DNA from: Saccharopolyspora spinosa NRRL 18395
GTDB lineage: Bacteria > Actinomycetota > Actinomycetes > Mycobacteriales > Pseudonocardiaceae
NCBI RefSeq assembly: GCF_000194155.1
Contig: NZ_GL877878.1
Location: 2,964,554 to 3,028,553, forward strand
Length of the DNA stretch: 64,000 bases
Direction of reading: 5' to 3'
The translations under genes were made by a program, and so were the position numbers. The notes beneath the pieces are model-generated. The model was not told the origin of the DNA. It was given only the letters and a program-made list of their open reading frames with translations, and made no database searches. Positions 38,724-47,254 of this stretch are shown in pieces (the stretch's first letter is position 1; each line of letters starts with the position of its first letter).

Positions 38724-39149
38724 GTGACTCACGAAATTCCTGATCGACTCGGCGGGATCGCGCTGTCCGTGACGCGGATCGTCGTGTCGTTCCTGTTCAT
38801 CCAGCACGGCGTGGCCGGCCTGTTCGGCGTTCTAGGCGCCCCCTACTCCGTACCGCTGTTCGTGTGGCCGAGTTGGTGGGCGGGGTTGATCCAGGTCGTC
38901 GGCGGGGCCTTGGTCCTCCTCGGACTTTTCACCAGGCCGGCGGCGCTGGTGTGTTCCGGCGCGATGGCGTTCGCGTACTTCACCGTGCACCAGCCCCGGG
39001 GACTGCTCCCGATCCTGAACGGCGGGGTTCCGGCCGTGCTGTACAGCTGGTTCTTCCTACTGTTCGCGGTGCTGGGGGCCGGACCGTTCGCGCTCGACGC
39101 GCTGCTCCACCAAACCCGGCAGGCCCCCGCGCCCACCCGGGCGGGCTGA
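38724..39149 (+). CDS. DoxX family membrane protein
   Basis: This 141-residue protein has four membrane helices: ALSVTRIVVSFLFIQHGVAGLF, WAGLIQVVGGALVLLGLFTRPAAL, GAMAFAYFTVH and AVLYSWFFLLFAVLGAGPFALD. The R-(I/V)-(V/A)-x-SFLFIxHG start is the DoxX hallmark. Members take part in thiol-oxidoreductase or respiratory-chain-linked membrane complexes. GTG 38724 follows GGGGGGCGGG. Confidence 0.88.
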   Translation: MTHEIPDRLGGIALSVTRIVVSFLFIQHGVAGLFGVLGAPYSVPLFVWPSWWAGLIQVVGGALVLLGLFTRPAALVCSGAMAFAYFTVHQPRGLLPILNGGVPAVLYSWFFLLFAVLGAGPFALDALLHQTRQAPAPTRAG

Positions 39150-39150
39150 G

Positions 39151-39747
39151 TCAGGCGTTGACGCCGGTGAGGGCGAAGAATTCCTGCCGCGACCGCGCGT
39201 CCTGCCGCAGGGTGCCCAGCAGCGTCGAGGTCACGGTGTTGGAGCCGGTGGCCTGCACACCTCGCAGGGTCATGCAGGTGTGCTCGGCTTCGATCACGAC
39301 GCCGACGCCCTTGGGCTCCAACTGCTCGCATAGCCAGTCGGCGACCTGCTTGGTCAGCCGTTCCTGAACCTGCGGACGGCAGGCGAAGTGCTCGACGACC
39401 CGGGCCAGCTTGGACAGCCCGAGGATCCGGTCGCCGGGCAGGTAGCCGACGTGCGCGGTGCCGACGAACGGCAGCAGGTGGTGTTCGCAGACCGAGCGGA
39501 CCGGGATCGCCCGGGCGAGCACCAACTCGTCGTACTGCTCCTCGTTCGGGAACGTCGTCAGGTCGAACGGCCGCGGCGTGAACAGCTCCGCGTAGGCGCG
39601 TGCCATCCGCCCCGGCGTGCCGCTCAGGCTCTCGGAATCGGTGGATATCCCCAACGCCCGCAGCAGATCACCGGCCGCTTTCTCGGCGGCGGCGAGATCG
39701 ATCTCACCGTCGGGCTGGTGGGCGACGTGCAGGACAGGTGCGGACAT
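39151..39747 (-). CDS. folE: GTP cyclohydrolase I
   Basis: This 198-residue enzyme converts GTP to 7,8-dihydroneopterin triphosphate, the first step of folate (and some deazapurine) synthesis. Motifs: GTPGRMARAYAELF, SVCEHHLLPFVGTAHVGYLP (zinc Cys and His ligands), LGLSKLARVVEHFACRPQVQERLT, and EAEHTCMTLRGVQ with the second zinc Cys. All catalytic ligands are present. It is not in a folate operon here and stands divergent from a Cys-rich HTH regulator gene, so it may be a stand-alone or second copy. Confidence 0.94.
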   Translation of the reverse strand: MSAPVLHVAHQPDGEIDLAAAEKAAGDLLRALGISTDSESLSGTPGRMARAYAELFTPRPFDLTTFPNEEQYDELVLARAIPVRSVCEHHLLPFVGTAHVGYLPGDRILGLSKLARVVEHFACRPQVQERLTKQVADWLCEQLEPKGVGVVIEAEHTCMTLRGVQATGSNTVTSTLLGTLRQDARSRQEFFALTGVNA

Positions 39748-39870
39748 CAGGCGATCCTCTGGGTCGGTTGCGCCAGGCTACCCGGCTCGGCCACCCGGAC
39801 TAGTTTCACCAATGAACGCTAGTCTTTTTCATGCCATCGGGTCAATGCAGCAGCATGTGACCTCTCCATG

Positions 39871-39892
39871 CCAATTTCAGACACCAAATTGG
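39871..39892. promoter_or_regulatory. Inverted repeat in the folE/HTH divergent promoter
   Basis: CCAATTT-N8-AAATTGG is a perfect 7-bp inverted repeat 25 bp upstream of the HTH gene start at 39918 and 124 bp upstream of folE. It is a candidate operator for that regulator. Confidence 0.45.
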
Positions 39893-39917
39893 GCGTGAGA
39901 GGCGTTACCGTGAAGGC

Positions 39918-40622
39918 ATGGTGTCCAGCGATGAGCCAGCTGCGGGCTCGATGGCGGCGGTCGCAGTACTGGCGGACGGCCTGCGGCGCGGGATGTTCGA
40001 GTTCATCCGCCGTGCCCGTCGGCCCGTCGGCCGGGATGAGGCAGCCGCCGCGGTTGGCATTTCTCGCAAGCTCGCCGCCTTCCACCTGGACAAGCTCGTC
40101 GACGCCGGGCTGCTGTGCGCGCGGTTCGAACCGGTGGGCGGCATCCGCAAGGTCGGCCGCACGCCGAAGGTCTACGAACCCACCGACGCCCACATCGGGG
40201 TGAGCATCCCGCCGAGGCGTCCCGACCTGCTGGCCGACATCTTGCTCGACGCGGTGCTCACCGAGGGCGAGCGCGAGACCGCGATCGAGTCGGCGATGCG
40301 CACCGCACGCGAACGTGGACACCGCCTCGGCGCCGAAGAACGCCTCCGCAGCCGCCCCGGCCGCCTCGGCGCCGAACGCGCGCTGACCAGGACCGAAGAG
40401 GTGCTCAGCCGCTACGGCTTCGAACCCGACCGGGAGACCCCGACCTGCGTCCGGCTGCGAAACTGCCCGTTCCACCCGCTGACCGCCAGGTCGCCGCAGC
40501 TGGTTTGCGGGCTCAACCACGCCTTCCTGCAGGGCTTCCTGGCCGGGCTGCAGGCATGGTCCGTGGAGGCCGCCCTGGACCCGCGGCCCGGGGAGTGCTG
40601 CGTCGCCCTGCGCAGCACGTGA
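39918..40622 (+). CDS. HTH regulator with Cys/His cluster
   Basis: This 234-residue protein has an N-terminal winged helix (GLRRGMFEFIRRARRPVGRDEAAAAVGISRKLAAFHLDKLVDAGLL, about residues 22-68), a middle helical part and a C-terminal metal-binding pattern CVRLRNCPFHPLT ... LVCGLNHAFLQGFL ... ECCVAL. Such Cys-x5-CPFH...C..NH regulators resemble SufR/IscR-like sensors that may hold zinc or an Fe-S cluster. It is probably a redox or metal-responsive repressor of itself and perhaps folE (inference). ATG 39918 has weak AAGG upstream. Confidence 0.78.
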   Translation: MVSSDEPAAGSMAAVAVLADGLRRGMFEFIRRARRPVGRDEAAAAVGISRKLAAFHLDKLVDAGLLCARFEPVGGIRKVGRTPKVYEPTDAHIGVSIPPRRPDLLADILLDAVLTEGERETAIESAMRTARERGHRLGAEERLRSRPGRLGAERALTRTEEVLSRYGFEPDRETPTCVRLRNCPFHPLTARSPQLVCGLNHAFLQGFLAGLQAWSVEAALDPRPGECCVALRST

Positions 40623-40681
40623 AGGCTGCTCACCAGCGGGCGCGAAGCTGGGGGTGCGCCCGCTGATGGACAGCCGCTCGA

Positions 40682-41917
40682 TCAGCGGACGGCGCTCGCA
40701 GGTTCGGGGGCTGCCGAGCTGTCGTCGCCTTGGCGCCGGAAGGGCGCGGCGAGGGTGGGCAGGATGTGGTGGCGGTTGCGGATGAGCGCGGCGATCGCGA
40801 TCACGGCGTAGATGCCGCACAGGACGTAGCGGGCGGTCTGTCCGGGCAACGCGAACTGCGCCGCGAACAGCCCGAGCAGCGTCCACGCCGTCCAGCGCGG
40901 GAAGCGCAGCGCCAGCAGAGCGGCCACCCCGAGCACCGTTTGGGTCGCGGTGAGCAGGAACTCCTCCACCTGGCGGGCGTCTAGTTGCAGCGCCGTCCCA
41001 CCACCGCCGAACAGGTAGGCCACCGGCAGGCTGCCCACCAGCAGCGTCCACTGATTGACCTTGGCGGAGATGAGCGTGCCGATCGCGTCCGCGCCCTTGC
41101 CCCGGACGGCGAACAGGATCGCGACGATGAACTCGGGCGCTTCCGAGGCCAGCGGCGCGAGCCACTGCACGAGCAGGAACTGGTCGATGCCCAGCTTGGT
41201 GCCCGTTTCGATCAGCGAGTGGGCGAAGGGTTCGGCGCAGACGACGATCATCGCTGCGGCGAAGACGAACAGCGCGATCACCAGCGGTCGGCGGACGTGC
41301 TTGGGCAGTCCGCCAATGGTGGCGGCGGTGCCGACCAGGTCGGGTTCTTCCGCCTCGGCGCGCGAGACCTTCCACAGGTAGAACACGAAGAACCCGAGCA
41401 GCGCGAACCCGAGCAGCAGCGAGATCTGACCGGTCGCGGGCACCAGGAACGCGACCACCGAGGCGATCGCGAGGAACCCGAGCTCCACCCGGTTGTCGGA
41501 CTCCAATGTCAACTCGCGCACCGACTTCCCGGTGCGCCGCGTGGCCAGCGCGAGCGCGACGATCACCACCAGCGACCAGCCCAGGCCGAGCAGGAGCCTG
41601 TTGGAGCCGGTCATGTTCGCCGCGGCGTAGGCGACGTACTCGGGATTGCTGCCCGCGGTGTAGGCGAAGTAGAGGTCGACCGCGTACTCGGGCAGCACGG
41701 CGATCACCGCGAGGATCGCGATCGCCAGCCCGCCGGAGATGTCGACCTGCGCCGCTTCCGCAGCCCAGGCCAGCACGAACGACGAGGCCACCACTGCCAT
41801 ACCGAACAGCAGCAATCCAAGCACCGGGTTCGGCGCGAGCCCGGAGAACCGGAGGACCAACGCGGGCACCGCCAGTGATCCGCAGAGCGCGAGCGGTCGC
41901 AGCAGCTTGGTGGACAT
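40682..41917 (-). CDS. CaCA-family sodium/calcium (or proton) antiporter
   Basis: This 411-residue protein has about eleven helices with two inverted repeats. The alpha-1 motif reads ILAVIAVLPEYAVDLYFAYTAGSN with NMTGSNRLLLG, and alpha-2 reads WLAPLASEAPEFIVAILFAVRG with LISAKVNQWTLLVGSLP. The acidic residues (PEY, SEAPE) are the cation ligands. It exports Ca2+ or a similar divalent cation against Na+ or H+. ATG 41917 has GGGAAGGTG upstream. Confidence 0.9.
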   Translation of the reverse strand: MSTKLLRPLALCGSLAVPALVLRFSGLAPNPVLGLLLFGMAVVASSFVLAWAAEAAQVDISGGLAIAILAVIAVLPEYAVDLYFAYTAGSNPEYVAYAAANMTGSNRLLLGLGWSLVVIVALALATRRTGKSVRELTLESDNRVELGFLAIASVVAFLVPATGQISLLLGFALLGFFVFYLWKVSRAEAEEPDLVGTAATIGGLPKHVRRPLVIALFVFAAAMIVVCAEPFAHSLIETGTKLGIDQFLLVQWLAPLASEAPEFIVAILFAVRGKGADAIGTLISAKVNQWTLLVGSLPVAYLFGGGGTALQLDARQVEEFLLTATQTVLGVAALLALRFPRWTAWTLLGLFAAQFALPGQTARYVLCGIYAVIAIAALIRNRHHILPTLAAPFRRQGDDSSAAPEPASAVR

Positions 41918-42184
41918 CGAACACCTTCCCGGGCCGTGGCCTGCCTCGGCCGGGACGTCCAGGAGTCTCGGCCAGGCGCAGATCAGCTGGCCGAAGGTCG
42001 CGTCCACCCGCGTCGCGGGCGCCACCGCCGGAGAAAGATCTCAGCGTGTCGAACGGTGGGCTTGCGGACTACTCCCCTTCGGAACGAGATCACCCTGGCA
42101 TTCATTTCGTAGTTTTCGCAACCAACGAAGCGTTTGCGCGGTGTCCACCCGGGGGTTGCGCGGTCAGGAACAATCGAGCTCGTC

Positions 42185-42562
42185 ATGCCGAAAAATCCCG
42201 CGCCGTCCGCCGCAGAATCCGACCTGCCCAGGCGGGACGCCGAACCGACCGGGGCCCAGCTGACCGCTGCCGCGGCGACGTTCGCGCTGCTCGCCAGCCC
42301 ACCACGACTACATCTTGTGTGGTTGATCACACACGGTTCCTACGACGTGGGCACGCTGGCCAAGCGGGTCGGCATCAGCATCGCGACGGTCAGCCAGCAC
42401 CTGAGCAAGCTCCGGTTGGCGGGTGTCATCACCGCCCGCCGCGACGGCCGCCGCCACCTCTACACCGTCGACGACCCGCACGTGGTGGCGCTGGTCGACC
42501 AGATCTTCGAGCACATCGCCCCGGACGGCACCCTCGCTCCTGACCCGCCGCAGACCCGCTGA
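42185..42562 (+). CDS. ArsR/SmtB-family regulator
   Basis: This 125-residue winged-helix repressor contains FALLASPPRLHLVWLITHGSYDVGTLAKRVGISIATVSQHLSKLRLAGVITARRDGRRHLYTVDDPHVVALVDQIFEH at about residues 37-110. It lacks the CVC metal motif of ArsR proper; ligands, if any, would come from the His residues of the C-terminal helix (DDPHVVALVDQIFEH, alpha-5 type). It is divergent from the CaCA antiporter with 267 bp between starts, suggesting it may regulate that gene (inference). Confidence 0.85.
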   Translation: MPKNPAPSAAESDLPRRDAEPTGAQLTAAAATFALLASPPRLHLVWLITHGSYDVGTLAKRVGISIATVSQHLSKLRLAGVITARRDGRRHLYTVDDPHVVALVDQIFEHIAPDGTLAPDPPQTR

Positions 42563-42607
42563 CGCCAGCGGGCGCCCTTGCGCGCTAGGCCGCACGAAGC
42601 CTTCCGG

Positions 42608-43501
42608 TTACTGCTCCGGCGGGACCGGGATCAGGCGATAGGCGTCGCCGTGCGCGGCGACGCGGCCCGCGGTGGGCGGCGGGAAGTGGGTGCCGAGCAC
42701 GAGGGTGTCCGCACCGGCGAGGGAGCCAAGCAGCGTGCGGCGGGTAGCGGCGGACTGCTCGGGGTCGATGTCGACGCAGCTGCCGATGCCGGGGTGGGCG
42801 AACTGGACGGGGTGGTGGACGCAGTCGCCGGTGATCAGCGCCGCGTCGCCGAGGCTGGTCAACCGGACCGCGACGTGCCCGGGGGTGTGCCCGGGAGTGG
42901 GCAGCAGGCGCACACCGGGCGCGATGTCCGCGCCTTCGGCCGGGACGTCGAGGAGGTCGAGCAGACCGGCGTCCTCGACGGGGTGCACCGAGTCGCGGAA
43001 CATCTGCCGTCGCGGCTCGTCCATCGCTCGTCCTGCCCAGAATTCCCGTTCAACGCGGGTGACGAGGTAGCGGGCGCCGGGGAACGTCGGGACCCATGCG
43101 CCGTCCTGCTGCCGCGTGTTCCAGCCGACGTGATCGGTGTGCAGGTGGGTGAGGACGACCAAGTCGACGGATTCGGGCGGGAATCCGGCGGCGGTGAGGC
43201 GTTCGAGGTAGTCGGTGCTCAGGTCGTGCCAGGCCGGGTTCGCGCGGTTCTTGCCGTTGCCGATGCCGGTGTCAACGAGGATGCGCAGGCCGCCGGCGGT
43301 GAACGTGAAGCTGTGGCTGGCGAGGCGCAGGACTCCGTCGGGGTCGGCGAGGTCTGGCCGCAGCCAGTCGTGCCGGGTGACGACGTCGGCAGTGGCGTCG
43401 GGCAGCAGCCAGGGGCCGGTTTCGGGGGGCAGCGGGGTTTCGTCGATGCGGTGGACGACGACGTCGCCCACGGTCCACGACGGCACCGGATGTGCGGGCA
43501 T
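42608..43501 (-). CDS. Metallo-beta-lactamase fold hydrolase
   Basis: This 297-residue hydrolase has the MBL motifs LVDTGIGNGK, VVLTHLHTDHVGWN (HxHxDH), LLPTPGHTPGHVAVR, LITGDCVHHP and LGTHFP, so a two-zinc site is complete. It is like the quorum-quenching lactonase/MBL-hydrolase group. ATG 43501 follows GAGGGAAC. It is divergent from the AtzG-like/amidase operon across a 147-bp region with a long inverted repeat. Confidence 0.9.
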   Translation of the reverse strand: MPAHPVPSWTVGDVVVHRIDETPLPPETGPWLLPDATADVVTRHDWLRPDLADPDGVLRLASHSFTFTAGGLRILVDTGIGNGKNRANPAWHDLSTDYLERLTAAGFPPESVDLVVLTHLHTDHVGWNTRQQDGAWVPTFPGARYLVTRVEREFWAGRAMDEPRRQMFRDSVHPVEDAGLLDLLDVPAEGADIAPGVRLLPTPGHTPGHVAVRLTSLGDAALITGDCVHHPVQFAHPGIGSCVDIDPEQSAATRRTLLGSLAGADTLVLGTHFPPPTAGRVAAHGDAYRLIPVPPEQ

Positions 43502-43566
43502 GTTCCCTCGATTCGCAGGTGGAGATCGATGCGTCGACGCTGGTCGCAACGCCAGATCCTGCCATA

Positions 43567-43631
43567 AAAGCTATGTGTTTGCGTTAATCCAGCCTAGGTC
43601 GTACAGTCCACTAAAGCAAACTGTTAGCTTT
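43567..43631. promoter_or_regulatory. Long inverted repeat in the MBL/amidase divergent promoter
   Basis: AAAGCTA-N3-GTTTGC (43567-43582) faces GCAAAC-N3-TAGCTTT (43616-43631), a 16-bp half-site with 13 matched positions inverted around a 33-bp centre. It is just upstream of the amidase operon and 66 bp from the MBL start. The TetR gene at the end of the operon is the obvious candidate ligand. Confidence 0.6.
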
Positions 43632-43648
43632 AATATCGAAGGGGAATC

Positions 43649-43858
43649 ATGCCCGCAGAGGAACTCACGCCACCGGAGGCTGCCCGCTGGGCCGCCCGCG
43701 CCGGACTTCCACTGGATGCGGCCCGGCACGCGGAGGTGGCGGTCACCGCCGAGCACATCCGCTCCGTCGTCGCGGTCCTGCGGGAACTGGACTTCGGCGA
43801 CGTCCCGCCCGCGTTCGGCTACCGCGCCGGCGAGGGGGCCGGCAATGGAGCCTCATGA
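43649..43858 (+). CDS. AtzG-like small subunit (DUF4089)
   Basis: This is a 69-residue protein with LTPPEAARWAARAGLPLDAARHAEVA and VVAVLRELDFGDVPPAFGY. The pattern is that of AtzG, the small partner that stabilises the amidase AtzE, and of the GatC group. ATG 43649 has GAAGGGGA at 5 nt. It overlaps the amidase start by 14 bp, so the two subunits are coupled. Confidence 0.82.
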   Translation: MPAEELTPPEAARWAARAGLPLDAARHAEVAVTAEHIRSVVAVLRELDFGDVPPAFGYRAGEGAGNGAS

Positions 43859-45230
43859 GTTGTCCCTGGCAGCTGCGGCGGAAGCGATCCGCGCGCGACG
43901 GCTGTCACCGGTCGATCTGACCGAAGCGGTCCTGCGGCGCATCGAGGAACTGGACCCGCAGCTGGGTGCCTTCGTCGCGGTCACGGCGGAGCGTGCGCGG
44001 GAAACGGCGAGCAAGGCTGCGGCCGGGGACCAGCGAGGTCCGCTGCATGGGATTCCGGTGGCGCTGAAAGATCTGATCGACGTGGCGGGCGAACCGACCA
44101 CGGCGAGCTCCCAGGTGCGCGCCGGGCATCGCGCGGACGCCGACAGCACGGTGGCCGCGCGGCTGACCGGCGCCGGTGCCGCGCTGGTCGGCAAGACGCA
44201 CACCCACGAGTTCGCCTACGGGCTCACCACGCCGCAGACCCGCAACGCCTGGAATTCCGGCCGGATCGCCGGCGGTTCCAGCGGCGGATCGGCGGTGGCC
44301 GTCGCGGCGGGCATGGCCACGTTCGCGCTGGGGACCGACACCGGCGGATCGATCCGGGTTCCGGCCGCGTTGAACGGGGTCGTCGGCCTCAAACCGACGT
44401 ACGGCCTGGTGCCCCGGCACGGCGTGACATCGCTGAGCTGGTCGCTGGACCACGTCGGGCCGATCACCCGCACGGTCGAGGACGCCGGGCTGGCGCTGTC
44501 GGTGCTGGCCGGGCACGACCCGCGCGACCCGGCATCGGTGCCCGCGCCCACCGCGCGCTACCGGCCGGCGGCGGAGGACCTCGCTGGGCTGCGCGTCGGC
44601 GTACCCGGCAACTACTTCTTCGACCGGGTCGAGCCGGATATTGCCGCCGCGGTGCGGCGCGCCATCGCCCGGCTGGCGGCGCTCGGCGCGCGACTGGTCG
44701 ACGTCGAGATCCCGATGACCCGCTACGTCCAGGCGACGCAGTGGGGGCTCATGGTCCCCGAGGCCTCCGCCTACCACGAGCGGACCCTGCGCGCGGTTCC
44801 CGATCGCTACACCGGTGACGTCCGCGTGCTACTCGAAGCCGGGGAGCTGCTGACCACCGGGGATTACCTGCGCGCGCAGCGGGCGCGGACGCTGATGCGG
44901 CAGAAGTGGACGCGTCTGCTGGAGACGGTGGACGTGATCGCCGCTCCGACGGTCCCGGCCACCGCCGTGCCGTCCGGCCAGGAATCGATCACCTGGCCGG
45001 ACGGCACGGTGGAAAGCGTGTCCGACGCCTACGTGCGCCTGTCTGCTCCCGCGAACATCACGGGGTTTCCCGCGCTGTCGGTTCCGGTCGGCCACGACCG
45101 GATGGGCCTGCCGATCGGGATGCAGCTCCTCGGGCGGCCGTTCGAGGAGGCGACGCTGCTGCGCGTCGGGCACGCCTACGAACGCGGCGAACCCGCCCGC
45201 CCGCTCGCCCCGGCGACAGCTGGCGACTAG
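43845..45230 (+). CDS. AtzE-like amidase (amidase signature family)
   Basis: This 461-residue amidase has the Ser-cisSer-Lys triad of the family: VALKDLIDVAGEPTT (catalytic Lys near residue 75), GGSSGGSAVAVAAGM (cis-Ser) and LGTDTGGSIRVPAALNGVVGLKPTYG (nucleophile Ser). With its small AtzG-like partner it probably hydrolyses an amide or carboxybiuret-type substrate in nitrogen scavenging; it is unlikely to be GatA since no GatB is near. ATG 43845 lies inside the AtzG-like gene. Confidence 0.9.
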   Translation: MEPHELSLAAAAEAIRARRLSPVDLTEAVLRRIEELDPQLGAFVAVTAERARETASKAAAGDQRGPLHGIPVALKDLIDVAGEPTTASSQVRAGHRADADSTVAARLTGAGAALVGKTHTHEFAYGLTTPQTRNAWNSGRIAGGSSGGSAVAVAAGMATFALGTDTGGSIRVPAALNGVVGLKPTYGLVPRHGVTSLSWSLDHVGPITRTVEDAGLALSVLAGHDPRDPASVPAPTARYRPAAEDLAGLRVGVPGNYFFDRVEPDIAAAVRRAIARLAALGARLVDVEIPMTRYVQATQWGLMVPEASAYHERTLRAVPDRYTGDVRVLLEAGELLTTGDYLRAQRARTLMRQKWTRLLETVDVIAAPTVPATAVPSGQESITWPDGTVESVSDAYVRLSAPANITGFPALSVPVGHDRMGLPIGMQLLGRPFEEATLLRVGHAYERGEPARPLAPATAGD

Positions 45231-45274
45231 ATGCAAGGATTTCGCTTTAAGCTGTCGACGTGGGGAAGAAACCG

Positions 45275-45823
45275 ATGGTCCGCCCCGGCGGCCGCAGCGC
45301 ACGCGTCCAGGAGTCGGTGCACGCCGCCGTGCGTGAACTGGTCGCCGAGGTGGGGCGCGAGGCGTTGACGGTGCCGCTGGTCGCCGCCCGCGCCGGGGTC
45401 ACCCCGTCGACGATCTACCGCCGCTGGGGCGATCTCCACGAGCTGTTGTCGGACGTCGCGGTCGAGCGGCTCCGCCCCGAGACTCCCCCGGAGGACCACG
45501 GGGAGCTGACGGCCGACCTGACCGCATGGGCCGAGCAGTTCCTCGACGAGATGAGCTCGCCGCCCGGGCGCGCCTACCTCCGCGATGCTCTGCTCGGCTC
45601 CCCAGACGGCGGCAATGCCGGCCAGTGCTCGGCCTACGCCGCGGAGCAGATCGACGTCATGCTCGCCCGCGCGGTTGCCCGCGAGGAGCCCGCCCCCGAC
45701 GTCGAAGCCGTTCTCGACCGGGTGGTCGCCCCGATCATGTACCGCATCCTGTTCCGCCCCCACGGCACCGACGCCCACTACGCCCGCGGCCTGGTCGCCA
45801 GCCTCCTGCGCGCACCGGCGTAG
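45275..45823 (+). CDS. TetR-family regulator
   Basis: This 182-residue protein has an N-terminal HTH (LVAEVGREALTVPLVAARAGVTPSTIYRRWGDLHELL) and a TetR_C-type ligand domain (YLRDALLGS, DVEAVLDRVVAPIMYRILFRP). The start chosen is ATG 45275 (MVRPGGRSARV) since GGGGAAG lies 6 nt upstream; a GTG at 45260 would add five residues but has no ribosome site. Its place after the amidase and the inverted repeat at 43567-43631 suggest it represses the MBL/amidase region. Confidence 0.87.
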   Translation: MVRPGGRSARVQESVHAAVRELVAEVGREALTVPLVAARAGVTPSTIYRRWGDLHELLSDVAVERLRPETPPEDHGELTADLTAWAEQFLDEMSSPPGRAYLRDALLGSPDGGNAGQCSAYAAEQIDVMLARAVAREEPAPDVEAVLDRVVAPIMYRILFRPHGTDAHYARGLVASLLRAPA

Positions 45824-45940
45824 GAGCGATTCGGCAGCCGAGCCATCAGCGCGGCTTATGCCCACCTCGGGAATCGGCCTCTACTCGCAGCCCGGGGGGC
45901 GGGGGTTTGATGCCTGCTATCCCTACGAGGAGGTAGCGAG

Positions 45941-47240
45941 ATGGCATCACCCCCGGACGCGGTATCGGCAGAGCAAGTGGCTCCCACCGAGCAACCCCGG
46001 CCCATCTGGTCGGTCCGGATCGGTGTCATCCCGCTGCCGTTCTACGCGCTGCTGGTCGTCGTGCTCGCGGTGCTCGCCTGGCAGGACGACCTGGCGGCCG
46101 ACATCCCGACGATGGCCGCGCTGCTCGGCGTCTGCAGCTACACCTGCTACGAGGTCGGGCGGCGCATCCCGGGCTTCCGCTCGATCGGGGGGCCCGTCAT
46201 CCTGGTGACCTTCCTGCCCGCATTCCTGGTCGCCGCGCAGTGGATCCCCGCCGACCTGGCCAAGCACATCTCGACGTTCTACAAGTCCACGAACTTCCTG
46301 TACGTGTTCATCGCCGGGATCATCGTCGGCTCCATCCTGAGCATGAACCGCACGGTGCTGATCAGAGGCTTCCTCAAGATCTTCGTGCCGCTGGCCGCGG
46401 GTTCGGCGGCCGCGCTGGTCGCCGGCTCGCTGGTCGGCTGGGCGATCACCGGCGACCTGCACCGGACCGTGTTCTTCATCGTCGTGCCGGTGATGGGCGG
46501 CGGCCTCGGCGAGGGCGCCATCCCGCTGACCCTCGGCTACGCGCAGTCCGGCGCCGGCCAGGCGGAAACGCTTCTGGCGCAGGTGCTTCCGGTGGTGCTG
46601 CTGGCCAACGTCTGCGCGATCGTGTTCTCCAGCGTGCTGTCCATGATCGGACAGCGCTTCCCGCAGACCACCGGCTTCGGCAAGATCCAGCCCACCGAGG
46701 ACGACGAGCTCGACCTCGCCGATCGCGGGCACGTCGCCTTCGACATCCGCCAGCTGGCCGCCGCCGGGTTCATGGCCGTCGCGCTGTACCTGCTGGGCGA
46801 GGCCACGCACGCGCTGTTCGGCTGGCCTCCTGCTGAAGCTGAGCCGCTGGCTGCCGCGCAGCCTCGAACACCACTCGGGCCTGGTCTACGGATTCATGTC
46901 GACAGCGGTGACCTACCCGCTGCTGTTCGCCATCGGGGTGTCGTCCACGCCGTGGAACGAGCTGCTCAAGGCGTTCACCGTCGCCACCGTGATCACCATC
47001 GTCGCCACCGTGGGCACCATGATGGCCACCGCGTTCCTGGTGGGTCGCTGGATCGGCATGTACCCCGTCGACACCGCGATCGTCGTCGGCACGCACACCG
47101 GCATGGGCGGCACTGGCGACGTCGCGATCCTCAGCGCCACCCGGCGCATGGCGCTGATGCCGTTCGCGCAGATCGCGACGCGCATCGGCGGCGCGATCAC
47201 GGTGACCGTGGCGCTCATCGCCCACGCCAACCTGTACTGA
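45941..47240 (+). pseudogene. 2-hydroxycarboxylate transporter (2HCT/CitS-like), frameshifted
   Basis: The N-terminal 295 codons encode a 2HCT transporter with helices FYALLVVVLAVLAW, VILVTFLPAFLVA and FLYVFIAGIIVGSIL, and the signature GGGLGEGAIPLTLGYAQSG. At about 46826 the frame is lost (TGGCCTCCTGCTG; one C too many). The shifted frame continues with LLLKLSRWLPRSLEHHS, MSTAVTYPLLFAIGVSS and the second signature GTHTGMGGTGDVAIL to a stop at 47240. Removing one C restores an intact protein of about 432 residues. Without repair, the first frame instead runs into the CoA-transferase gene. It may be a true mutation or a sequence error. ATG 45941 has a strong GAGGAGG site. Confidence 0.85.
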
Positions 47241-47254
47241 GAGGTGGGAAGCAA

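Noticed and set aside
41918..42184. Metal riboswitch upstream of the CaCA antiporter
   Set aside because: I looked for the yybP-ykoY type motif expected for such transporters and saw neither its conserved boxes nor a clear terminator switch.
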